Assembly: GCA_030686995.1 (NCBI GenBank)
Contig: CM060708.1
Location: 105,625,350-105,689,349 of the forward strand
Source: Artemisia argyi
Lineage: Eukaryota; Streptophyta; Magnoliopsida; Asterales; Asteraceae
Length of the DNA stretch: 64,000 nt
Direction: 5' to 3'
Position numbers and translations under genes: made by a program. Under the pieces are notes generated by a model. That model did no database searches and was not told where the DNA came from. It was given only the letters and a program-made list of their open reading frames with translations. Shown here piece after piece: positions 22,651 through 32,900 of the stretch (positions within the stretch are counted from its first letter, which is position 1; every line of letters starts with the position of its first letter).

Positions 22651-24269
22651 GTTTTGTGTGATTTTATTTGTTTGATTGTTATTTGCTTCCGTATGCATGC
22701 ATAATTTTTATTGTTGGTTGATCATGTTTCTAAACTAAATAGTGGAAATACTTTACTTTGTTGTTTTGGCCTAGTCTCAACTCCACCTAAAGGTATTTTT
22801 GCAAAAGATAAGTGTAAGGGGAAACCCCAAATATGTTTTTAAGAAACAAACTGATCATGATTCTCCACAATATTAAATGAACATGTGTATTCGTATTTGT
22901 TAGAGTCAAATGCTTGTATTGAGTCATAATGAAGTTTTGCAGGATTTTCCAGGAAGTAGGACCAAGTTTTTCCAGAAATTTTCCGGAAACTTAACATAAG
23001 GATTTCTGCAGGTCAATTCTGACGGCGTCAGGGGTTTACTCTTGACGGCGTCAGGAGTAAAAATCTGGAAATTTTACCGGTTTTGTTTTTCTAACGGAGT
23101 CTTATGGTTTTTGTGAATTATTAAGTTTTAAAATCTCCAGGAGATCTGCAAACTTTATTCCACAAGCATTATATCTTATCTTGTTTTCTAGGATTTAGTA
23201 ACTTATATAGGATGCCGCCGATTTTATGCGAGGTTGTCTTGTCTATTTTGTCAGGTTTTACAGGTTATATATGACAAGAAGATGATTTATATTCTGGAAG
23301 GGAAGCTTTGATTGTTCATTTTCTTGGAGGAAGATTTAACCTGGCCATCCTATTATCCATACCGAGCGAATTAGGGGAGTATTTGATTTCATTCTCTTTA
23401 CTTTTTCACTTTTACATTCTTTACTTGAACATTAGGGACAATGTTCATCTTAAGTGTACGGGGAGGGTAAAAAGATGATACCTTACATATGCACTTTCGC
23501 TTGAGTTTTTTTTGTTTAATGGTAGATGTGTAATAAAACTATGAGAAATACTTGTTAGTGTAATTTTAGCGCCACATTTAAATTTTTTTTACAACATTTA
23601 GGAGTGAAACTTTAGCCATAGCAAGCATCTCATGGATAGGAGATTGTATGACTAGCACATAACCGTATATTCAGAAATATTTTCCACCCAAATATGTGAG
23701 GTTCGCCTTTAAATTTGATAGAAAAAGCATTCACTATTAGTGCTTATGAGTGTACCAGTAGCATTTAGATTCTAGAACTTGCGTTAGTGATGCATCCCGA
23801 GACCGCTAGTGAGACTACATTCGTGTAGTAGGATTTACTACATGATAAGAGGCATTAGGATTACCCTTGTGTTAAACCCGTATCATAATTACTTGACCAT
23901 TTATGTCATATTATTTGGCTAGTTAAGTCAACTAATTTTTCCCACACCCTTAGCGTTGTACTCATTTTTAGTACACGAAACCCCTAGTACACCCCTCCGA
24001 GCCTATCTTTTCGTTTCCAACTTTAAGCATCTTACTTAAAGGAAGAATTTGTTACACCCCACTTAAATGTACAACCAAGTCGCCTTAGCCTTCCGTGTAT
24101 GCGCTCATTTTTAGTGCATTATTGTTATTTGTTAAACCCTAAGTTAACTTTCTAATTGATTACATGGTTGCTAAGTCGAGTCATATCTTGTACATATTGT
24201 TTTGGGACAATTGGGACTCATGGGTAAAGTACTTGTGTTATGGAGTAATGGGGAAGAACATCATACATT
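22651..24269 (+). other. E4 internal noncoding region left of E3
   Basis: No gene is supported. It carries GTGTAAGGGG and TACGGGGAGGG purine tracts (about 22813 and 23457), two further TGACGGCGTCA palindromes (about 23020 and 23043) and long colinear similarity with E5 14474-16884 on the opposite strand. Confidence 0.75.
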
Positions 24270-24274
24270 ACCCC

Positions 24275-24602
24275 TGTTGGGAACGTAGTTTTACTACTTA
24301 TCAAGTCTCGGTCATTTACTTGTAATAGGTTGCTAAGGCTTGTATGTTTATTTAATCTTAAGGCTTATGTAGCAAGCCCATGGGCCTTAAGCCCATTTCA
24401 TTTTCAAGATAGGGAGGAAGGGAGTGTTGCCCTAGTCCTCACCTATAAATACTATGTAACCTCTCCTTTGAGAGGGGTTGGTTCTCTTGGTAATTTCATT
24501 TTCTTTCATTCCATTCTTAAGAGTTCCTTCCACTCTCTCTCTCTCTACTCTCTTTCTCTCTCTAGATCTAAGTGATTATGTTATTAAAATCGTGACCTAA
24601 CA
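24275..24602 (+). repeat. E3 5' LTR, 328 bp
   Basis: The LTR runs from TGTTGGGAACG to GACCTAACA. A CT-rich stretch (24532-24567) sits near the R/U5 end. An 81-codon frame across it (24330-24575) recurs in the 3' LTR only by duplication and is not thought to be a gene. Confidence 0.95.
24444..24451 (+). promoter_or_regulatory. E3 LTR TATA box
   Basis: TATAAATA is the best core promoter match in the LTR; the 3' LTR copy is at 34607-34614. Transcription would be expected to begin about 30 bp downstream, giving a leader that contains the TATCGAG array. Confidence 0.65.
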
Positions 24603-24604
24603 AG

Positions 24605-24618
24605 TGGTATCATTCGCC
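24605..24618 (+). other. E3 primer-binding site, partial match
   Basis: TGGTATCA begins 2 bases after the LTR and matches the initiator-Met tRNA complement for 8 bases, but then continues TTCGCC instead of GAGCCA. A different tRNA or a shortened primer duplex is possible. Confidence 0.55.
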
Positions 24619-24712
24619 AAGGGATAATATAGGTTGATTTAGGTTTGATTTGGTAGAAAAACTTGGTTTCAAAGTGATTTTATTAGGATTCGGTTACTGT
24701 TCATAAGGTAAC

Positions 24713-25510
24713 TATCGAGTTAGAAATTTGGGTCTATCGAGTTAGGGGTTCAATTTGGTTCTATCGAGTTAGAGGTCAAATTTGGTTCTATCGAGTTAGA
24801 GGTCAAATGTAGATCTTATCGAGTTAGGTGTCTAATTCTTCAAAACTTATCGAGTTAAGTTTGTTTTTTGGTTATCAAGTTTGGTGTGTCACTTAATTTT
24901 TCTTTCGAGTTAAGTTGCCTTGGATTATCGAGTTAGAGGCATTTATTTCTTATCGAGTTTGAAGATTGAATTTTGGCGAGTTTGCCTTAATCTCCTAATC
25001 GTTTATCGAGTTAGGATCCGCGTTGCTACCTTCTAAGGGGTTACTCTGCCAAAATTTTTATTCTCTTTCGAGTTTGAAGCTATAGTTCTTATCGAGTTTG
25101 AAGCTTAACATTTTTTCGAGTTTGAAGCTATAGTTCTTATCGAGTTTGAAGCTTAACATTTTTTCGAGTTTGAAGCTATAGTTCTTATCGAGTTTGAAGC
25201 TTCACATCTTATCGAGTTTGAAACTTTAACATCTTATCGAGTTTGAAGCTAAGCATCATATCGAGTTTGAACTTTAACATCTTATCGAGTTTGAAGCTAA
25301 GCATCATATCGAGTTAGCACTTAACCTATCGAGTTTGAAGCACACTTAACCTATCGAGGTTGAAGCACACTTAACCTATCGAGTTTGAAGCACCTACCTA
25401 TCGAGTTAGAGATCAAAAACTTATCAAGTTAGAAAGCAAAGAACCTATCAAGTTTGGAACAATATTTGGACTTATCAAGTTTGAAGACAAATTGACATAC
25501 CGAGTTTGAT
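24713..25510 (+). repeat. TATCGAGTT motif array in E3 leader, ~31 copies
   Basis: The motif TATCGAGTTWGA recurs about 31 times at irregular 15-50-base spacing. Variants are mostly CAAG for CGAG, or TTCGAG. A higher-order unit of about 48 bp repeats in the middle (about 25067-25195), and a second one lies at about 25245-25310. Spacings are not multiples of three and stops abound, so it is not coding. It lies between PBS and gag, where packaging and translation signals normally sit. Confidence 0.85.
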
Positions 25511-25881
25511 ATCACGTTTCTCAAAACTAATTTCAACCTTTATTTATCTTTAACGATCAAAAGTTTAACATAATCACTAATCTTTTCAAAGTTTCTTTTC
25601 CTTATCTTTCTCTTTTTGGCGGGAAATTTTGAGTAAAATTTACTTTCTACAGCAGACTAAACGTTCAATTTTTACGCGAAATTTAAATTTTGGTATAACG
25701 TTGAAAATTTTGGCCCAAAATTCAAATTTTTAGGCCAAAATTCAAATTTTTTTGGTGAAATTTGGCGGCAAATTTTTTTGAAACTCAAAATTTTCTTGCA
25801 ACCTTATAATTGCATTTTATAGTGATTTTCAAATTTTGGGAGAGAATTTTTTTTCAAACAATTTTTGGAGGGAAAATCGCA
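25511..25881 (+). other. E3 leader between repeat array and gag
   Basis: This is AT-rich, with repeated AAATTTTGG/CAAAATT blocks (25625-25780, AAATTC and AAATTTTT motifs in imperfect direct repeats). No gene is seen. Confidence 0.6.
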
Positions 25882-28800
25882 ATGTCATCTACAACGTCTC
25901 AATCACCTTCTTCCAACTACCTTCCTCACCAATATTCTCATCAGCAACAACATCATCAACAACAAAGTCATAGCTCCCTCATTCGCCATGTTATGCTCTT
26001 TGGCAATGAATCAAGGCCTCCGATGTTGCTACCAGGAACGTATACTGTTTGGAAACGGAGATTTTTTCAATGGCTAACAGATCGTCCTGCTGCAGATCTC
26101 ATGCTTAAATCCATTCAAGATGGTCCATACAAACTAATACTTCTTGCTGACTCAACAGGGGTTATCAGAATACAAACTGATGAAGATTTGAATGCAACTG
26201 AACTTGCTCAGTACGATGCTGACCAACAGGCTGTATGGTTCATAACAGTGGCACTTCCCAACTCAATTTACATGTTTATGGACTTTCAAGCTAGTGCTTA
26301 TGAAATGTGGAAATATCTTGAAGCTATGCATCATACAGAAGAACTTCATCACATCAGAATGAAGCAAATTCTTGAATCCTGTTTAAGCATGAATCCTCTG
26401 AAGACTATTCTCCCTGCTCCACCATCTCCAGCTGTTGACCATGGATCCTTAATTTACACTCCAAATGGTCTCTTCTTCAATCCTCCGAATGCACCTGAGC
26501 CTTTCTTCATTCCACAGTACCATCCTGCAACACTACATAATAATGTCCAATCTCTTCTGCAAAATCTAGTGAAGCTTAGTCAAGTATCTTCTAAGAAAGG
26601 CAATGGCGATATAACTTCAACTTCTGAATGCTTAAACACAATGAAAGATTCTGATGATGAAGAAGATCTTATCGAACCGAGCATGGCATTTTTGGCATAT
26701 ACAGAAAACATTGCAGATGTGGAAGATCAAGATTATGATTCAACTCCACTCTTTGACGATAATGTTGAATACAATGCCACACTTAGTCAAATGGAAGTTG
26801 AAGGGGGTAATCTCAATGCAGTTTTGCAAGGTGTCGTGGGAGATATTCCATCTGATGATGAATATGCAGATTTGGAAGCCGATACAACAGATGTGATGTT
26901 AATGGCGGACATGCAGGAACTCCAGTTGAATGATTCAGGCCCATATGTAAGTAGTGACACAATAGATGACGATGAAGTGGAAGCTATTCTGAATCAAGGA
27001 CGTGAACTTGTTGCTCGTGTCCTCAGCAAATACTCCAACAAGACAAACAACCATCTTCATTCTTCTTCTAACATAAGGAATCAAGCTGTTGTGCAAGGTG
27101 AAAGAGTTGATAGACAAGGAAGGAATGCTGAAAGGACTGTTGGGAATACTGCAGATGTCGTTCATATAAGCAATGAGGTTAAAACATTGGAAGATAATTT
27201 GGGTTTCATGGATGATACAGACCCTGTATATGACACAAATGCTTCTGATAACTCTAAAGACCCATTTGAGAGAAAGATGACTGAAGCTGAGAAAAGAGCC
27301 ATCAATTCTACAGAAAATTGCTTAGCTCATTTTGAATCAGTTAAGACTCAATGCAAGATTCTCTCAGATGCATGGTTTCCTACGGGGGTTACCTTTAATG
27401 CATTCTTTGGAACTGAAATGGATCGTCTAACCTTCCAAAGGAAACTCCGAGAAAACATTGTTCAAATTGAAAAGCAAATTGAACAGGGAAGCGATTGCAT
27501 GGCAGGATTTAGAGCGCTCAAGGCTCAGTTCAAAGTGTTCATGGCATTGCATTTTAAATCTCTCATACACTATAATTATGAAAGTAATGTATGGAGAGAG
27601 AACATCTCAAGTATGGAGGTTGAAGATTTTAGAGATCAACTTGTTTCACGCCTAAACCGCTTAGAATTTATGCTTAATGAAAGATCACTTCATCTGTGTG
27701 CTATCAAAGAACTGAAGTTGCAGATTCAAGAAGAGCATGTTCATAAAGATGATTCATTGAAAGCTAATGTGGTTGTCATGGAAAGCAAAGGGACAGAATC
27801 AGAAGTGCAGGATGACAACAACAAATTGGGGAATGATAAGGATGCAGATTGTGCAGAGATCATACCCTTCTATGACTCAGAGCCCAACCTTGACAAAGGA
27901 CAGATGGATGAGGAAGATTTCATACCCATCTATGACAAAGAACCGAACTTTGACAAAGAGCAAATGGTTGAGGTACAATCTACTGTTGATCACATTATGC
28001 CTGCATATGAGAAACAACAATCTGAGCAACCTAACTTCAGTAATGAAGGAGAGGATGACCAGAATGTTGTTCAATGTCTAGTAATACATTCTGAGTCTGA
28101 GTCCTTACCTGATAATCCAATTACTGAAACATCATACCAAAATCTTGAGTCTGAAAACCTTCTTCTCAAAAAGACCATTGCCCACTGTCATAAAGATTTT
28201 TCAAAACTAGAGGCACATTGCATCTCACTTGAACTTCAAATGCAAAACGAATCTATAAATTCGGGCAACAATGGTCAATTTTTGAATGAACAAAGAAAAC
28301 GTGTAGATACATTAGTTAAAGAAAATGAGCTTTTAAAAGGTCAAATTCAAGAAAAGGTGTTTGCACATGCTGCATTACAAAACAAATTAAGAAGACTGAC
28401 TGGCCAGAGTGTGGATACTAAGTTTGCAAAACCATCAATCTTGGGGAAACCGCCTTCTCAAAAAATCAGAAAACAATCAGTGATTAGACAACCAACTGCA
28501 TTTAAATCTGAACGACCTAAATTTTCAAAACCTCGGTTTGCCTCCCAAGTTGTTGAGAAAAACAATTTGACAAAACCAGTCACTCCACATTCTTGGCCTA
28601 AGGAAAATGCATCTGTGTCTGCTAAATCTCAACACGTGATTATACCTGGCTCTTCTAGGACTAGTTCGAAAACAGTGTCTAAAACGAGCATTAAAAGTAA
28701 AGAGTTTTATGGCAAATATGACATGTACAAGAACTATGATCTAGAAAAGGCTAGGAAAAAGGCGCTACTTCAAAAGGATGGAATTCTAGGTTCAAAACCT

Positions 28801-29319
28801 CATATGGAGCCTTCCAATGTAGTGCAAAACACTGCTAGTAGTAGCAAACCAAAACCTAGGAGTTCTCAACAAACTAATAGGAATTGGCTAGCATCTAAGA
28901 GTAGTTGCGGAAATAATCATGTTGTTTGTGCTTTAAAATATCTTCAAAAGGGAAATTCACTTGAAAAGGCTCAATCGACTAAGACAAACAAACCCGTTGA
29001 ACCAAAATTCATAAGTCAGAAACCTAAGAAGTGGATCAACATAGGACGTAGGTTTTCTCAAAGAAGTGATGCTCCCACATTTCATTCAAATGCATCTAAA
29101 AGGAAAACATCTCCTAGATCTAACACTAGGTGGGTACCCACGGGTAGAATTTTCAAATCAATTGGTCTTAGGTGGATTCCTACAGGAAAGATTTTAGACA
29201 TTTGCACCAAAACTAATGTGATCTCCACAACTTCTACCTCTGAGACTAGAATGAAAACCATCAGAATTGTGTGTTCGAGTGTCAAGAAGATAATTGACAC
29301 TACATCTTTATGCTTCTAA
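25882..29319 (+). CDS. E3 gag-like protein, 1145 aa
   Basis: The frame is open from 25810, but the ATG at 25882 (context GCAATGT) starts a Ser/Gln/His-rich N-terminus typical of the family and is preferred. Residues about 35-160 resemble the N-terminal gag (UBN2-like) domain of copia elements, with a conserved Trp-x5-Phe-x-Trp stretch and YEMW. Only its first half is present and it is followed by unrelated sequence. Acidic segments span about 250-370, and probable coiled coils lie at about 500-640 and 760-850. A basic Lys/Ser/Pro-rich tail (870-1110) ends in two W-x-PTG-(R/K)-I repeats. No CCHC zinc knuckle is visible. The tail and coiled-coil region strongly resemble gag proteins of Asteraceae copia elements that I remember. 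Likely role: virion-like particle assembly or RNA binding, supplied with pol in trans. The frame has no lesion. Confidence 0.82.
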   Translation: MSSTTSQSPSSNYLPHQYSHQQQHHQQQSHSSLIRHVMLFGNESRPPMLLPGTYTVWKRRFFQWLTDRPAADLMLKSIQDGPYKLILLADSTGVIRIQTDEDLNATELAQYDADQQAVWFITVALPNSIYMFMDFQASAYEMWKYLEAMHHTEELHHIRMKQILESCLSMNPLKTILPAPPSPAVDHGSLIYTPNGLFFNPPNAPEPFFIPQYHPATLHNNVQSLLQNLVKLSQVSSKKGNGDITSTSECLNTMKDSDDEEDLIEPSMAFLAYTENIADVEDQDYDSTPLFDDNVEYNATLSQMEVEGGNLNAVLQGVVGDIPSDDEYADLEADTTDVMLMADMQELQLNDSGPYVSSDTIDDDEVEAILNQGRELVARVLSKYSNKTNNHLHSSSNIRNQAVVQGERVDRQGRNAERTVGNTADVVHISNEVKTLEDNLGFMDDTDPVYDTNASDNSKDPFERKMTEAEKRAINSTENCLAHFESVKTQCKILSDAWFPTGVTFNAFFGTEMDRLTFQRKLRENIVQIEKQIEQGSDCMAGFRALKAQFKVFMALHFKSLIHYNYESNVWRENISSMEVEDFRDQLVSRLNRLEFMLNERSLHLCAIKELKLQIQEEHVHKDDSLKANVVVMESKGTESEVQDDNNKLGNDKDADCAEIIPFYDSEPNLDKGQMDEEDFIPIYDKEPNFDKEQMVEVQSTVDHIMPAYEKQQSEQPNFSNEGEDDQNVVQCLVIHSESESLPDNPITETSYQNLESENLLLKKTIAHCHKDFSKLEAHCISLELQMQNESINSGNNGQFLNEQRKRVDTLVKENELLKGQIQEKVFAHAALQNKLRRLTGQSVDTKFAKPSILGKPPSQKIRKQSVIRQPTAFKSERPKFSKPRFASQVVEKNNLTKPVTPHSWPKENASVSAKSQHVIIPGSSRTSSKTVSKTSIKSKEFYGKYDMYKNYDLEKARKKALLQKDGILGSKPHMEPSNVVQNTASSSKPKPRSSQQTNRNWLASKSSCGNNHVVCALKYLQKGNSLEKAQSTKTNKPVEPKFISQKPKKWINIGRRFSQRSDAPTFHSNASKRKTSPRSNTRWVPTGRIFKSIGLRWIPTGKILDICTKTNVISTTSTSETRMKTIRIVCSSVKKIIDTTSLCF

Positions 29320-29502
29320 CATCTGGAACCCATTTACTCTTGGGAATCCTTGTTCTCTGTTTTTTCTTGTCTCTTCTTTCTTTCTTTACAGATTCTCCAG
29401 GTATGGCTTCGGAATAATTCAGTTTTGGACCCGCACTTCAACAATGGTTTTTGAGCAAAACAGCTTAGGACCCGCATCCAACCGTTTAAAAGCACATCAG
29501 CA
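29320..29502 (+). repeat. E3: pyrimidine tract ending in ACAG, then ~60-bp tandem duplication
   Basis: Positions 29357-29392 are a pyrimidine-rich run ending in TTTACAG, which looks like a plant 3' splice site. From about 29431 a block of ~60 bp built around CAGCTTAGGACCCGCAT is repeated (again at about 29519), with a weaker earlier unit near 29422. The protease-integrase region expected here is missing. Confidence 0.6.
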
Positions 29503-29970
29503 ATGGCTTCTGAGCACAACAGCTTAGGACCCGCATTCAACCGTCTAAATTTTCTAGACTCTTTGGCTGAACAATTGTCTCTCACCCGCAAGGAAGTGGA
29601 AACCATGTTTGCTCCATTGTTTGATGATACGTTTGTCAACCGTCCCTCTGAGGTCTCACCAATTTCCGCTGCACATCTTGATCACAATCGAGTACCTGAT
29701 TCACTTCAACAAACAACAACAACTGTTGGGAGAGACGATCCTCCAATTGCATCTCCAACAACAACATAACAAACCGTGTCCAACTAACGACAATCAGCTG
29801 AAGACTCCATACCTAAATCAGTTCCACAAACCGCAAAGCATGACCCTGAGGCGTTCTTTTATCCGTTTGCACCGGCTCAACTCATTCCTGACATTACTGA
29901 GTCGTCTACACGCAATTTGGATCCTGCTCACATGCGAGATAATTACCTCCATCAAGGTTCGTTGATTTAG
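29503..29970 (+). pseudogene. E3 pol relic: linker between integrase and RT
   Basis: The frame 29503-29769 (88 aa) includes LGPAFNRLNF and METMFAPLFDD-like segments. It resembles the low-complexity linker that follows integrase in Asteraceae copia polyproteins. Homologous-looking codons continue after a stop to about 29970 (a FYPF..AQL stretch). The integrase before it and the RT after it are gone, so two deletions removed most of pol. The identification rests on remembered family sequence and is moderate. Confidence 0.55.
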
Positions 29971-32900
29971 TTCACCATATTGGTATGCGGTGTTTGACTC
30001 CAGATGATTTGCAAAATTTTCTTTAAAAACAAAGTGCGTCAAACATCTAATTTTTTTCTTTAAAAAAAAAAAAAAAAAAAAAAAAAGAATCTTCTTTCTC
30101 TGTGTGCAAACTTCGTAACTTCAAAACTATGTTCCTTCATTAAAACTAATTTTGCTTTACTCTGTCAAAATGGAACATGTTTTGAGGGGGAGAAAACTTT
30201 TCACAATATCATGAAGTTTGGACACCTCACTTTTTATTCATCAAGGATAAAATGTTTCTTCATCATTTGGACTTAAACTCATTTTCAAAAGGTTCTATGA
30301 TCTCTCGAATTAAAATGTGCAAAAATGTTTCACAACATAAATGCTAATTCGAGGGGGAGAAAAGAAATTTTTCGGAAAGGATTCCAATTTAACCATGTTT
30401 AGACTTCAAATGGAAAAGTAGTTAACCTTTAATGAGTAAAGTTCACAAAAGTCTTAAACTTAGGAAAAAGGACATTGCATGAAATAATAAAACAGGCTCG
30501 CATCAATGTTTTCACAAATGTTCTCAAAAGTCTCACACCTAATCAGACTAACAACTTTTTATCCTCGATTTCTTTTCGATTGTGAGTTTCTAATTTCTTC
30601 ATTGTTGTTATCTAATCGTTCCCTAAATGTTTCAAATATTTTCAACAGTCAAAAAGGCATAATCAGAAACTAGGGTTCAAGTAATTATCGATCGGGGCAT
30701 TTTTCTTTTATGTGTTTAGTCTAATTAATCATTACATATAGCTTTAGAGAACACTAAAGAATGCTCGATTGGTGTGTTTGCTCGATTAGATTCAACATAG
30801 GTTTAGAATCATGTGATTTAGGGTCTTAGATGTCGATGTCTTTGCTATTACTAGGACGTTTGTTTGTTCAATATTCCTGCATTTTGATGCTAACATGTGT
30901 GCATAGACTCAAATCATAACCCCAAACCATAATCATAATTGGAAAATCCCGAGTGATAGGATGAGTTAATCTGTGATCTTGTATGTTAATTAGAGAATTC
31001 TGAGCATTTTGGTAGATTTAGAATGAGTTTCTTGATTAATCTGTATTCTTGTTTGTGCCTGATGCATTTTCTCTGTGTACAAGTACATGTCATCCCATTG
31101 AAAGTCAAAATTTCAACATTCGACAAAATGTTTCTTATGGAACAAATTTTCAGGTCAAAGGACAAAATGTGTTTAAAGGCTAAACTGGTAAATGGATTCA
31201 AAATGGTGAGAAACAAATTTTTCCAAACCCTTACACTCTTGTCTTACACCGGTTAAGCAAGTGTGGAGTCCAAAGCAAAGTCATTCTAAACCTTTCAAAT
31301 TTTTCAAAATCTGGAATGCTTTGGCTTCAATAAAAGAATGTCTCTGATCTGAACATCCCAAATACCGGAAGTTTTCCATTCATCACAAAAACAAATCTTC
31401 AAAAAAGAACCCATGAGGTTCAACTTTAGATGGAAATCTTTTTCAGATTTTAAAACTCAAAAGCGAGACTCCGGGTCTCAAACAACTGTCAACAGTAAAA
31501 GAGTTTTGAATTTCAAGCATTCTTTGTTGTATAATACTTGATTGTGTTTTCTAAAACCTTGAGCAGAATCATCTCACGAATTTTCAAAAAATATTTTATA
31601 ATACGATTCAAAATTCTGCTCAAGAAGACTTTCTCTCGAATAACATTCATTATTTGAGGGGGAGTATTTTGTTTAAGAAAACTAATTTTGTATTAAAATA
31701 AAGACTTGTGCACTCATTTCAGTGCACAACTCGGGTTTCAAAGAAAGGAAAGTGCCTTGCTAAACCATTCATTAAAACAAAAAGTGCACTTATCCTTGAA
31801 AACAAGAAGAAGTTTTCCATGCGAAGCTTATCTAAAACTTCTTAATCTTGAGCAAAATTTATTCAAAATTTTTTAAAAGGTTTTTTCAAAACTTTTCAAA
31901 ATTTTGCTCAAGATTTTTCAAACCTTTACTCCCCAATTCGCTCCAAAGTTTAATAATGTCAAAACACATGGTCGTTTTGAGGGGGAGTATTCAAAATCAA
32001 AATGCTTTGTCAAAATCATGTTTTGATGGTTTGTGCACACATAACAGTGTACAACCCGTGCTTGTAATTAAAGGACCCTGAGGTATGCTTCAGTGCCTCA
32101 ATCCTTATATAAGGAGCGAAGGCTTCTTACTTTTGAGTAGAATTAATCAAACATTTTCTGATTTTCATAATTCTGCTCAAAAGACAAGTATTTCACCTTA
32201 ATGAGTATTCACTTGTTGAGGGGGAGCACTTGAAAACTCATCGTTCTCAAAATCAAAAGTTCTTGTTGATTTCTCCCCATAAGACTCAAAAGGCATATTT
32301 TAATCAAATGTTTCTCAAAAACAACATCTTATATGCTATTTTTGAGGGGGAGAAAAGTGAAAGTGATTAAAATATGAAAGTTAAATGTTGCTTAAAAGTC
32401 AAACCTCATGCGAGCTAGACTCAGATTCACCCAGGAATTGACGAAACATAAAAGTTAGTAAATTCAAAAAGACTTTTCCTCGACGGGTAATAACATCAAG
32501 TTAGTTACTAGAGCTAGTTGTCACCTAAAAGCTGACAATGGAACTCTTTAACTAGCCACGTAAGCGTGTCTCGAAAAGGATTTATCTTAGTAGAAATGTA
32601 CCATTTCAAGAAACTTTCTGTGGACTTGACCAGGCCGGGTAATAACTTCAAGCTAGTCTAACTAGTGATGTAAGCGTGTCTCGAATCGGTCTTGTTCACT
32701 AAAAGTGGATCAATTCAAAAAGTGTTCGCTCCTCCCGCATGTGCAAATTTATTAAATACATATGAGCACATGTGAAGGGGGAGCCCTTCATAAACACAAA
32801 ATTCTCAAAGTGTTAAACAAAATGTTTGATAATCACAAACACTTTGAGAGATTTTCAAAGGTTTCAATGGCAATTATAGGATAGTCATGGAGTTATAAGG

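Noticed and set aside
24330..24575. 81-codon frame repeated exactly at 34493-34738
   Set aside because: Both copies lie within the E3 LTRs. Identity comes from LTR duplication, and the frame has no family resemblance.
24713..25510. Looks like a CRISPR array (short repeats with spacers)
   Set aside because: The repeats are degenerate, spacers have variable length, and the array sits in a plant retrotransposon leader. No cas-like gene is present.
26935..27165. Antisense and alternate-frame ORFs inside 25810-29319
   Set aside because: They are shadows of the long gag-like frame, without their own motifs.
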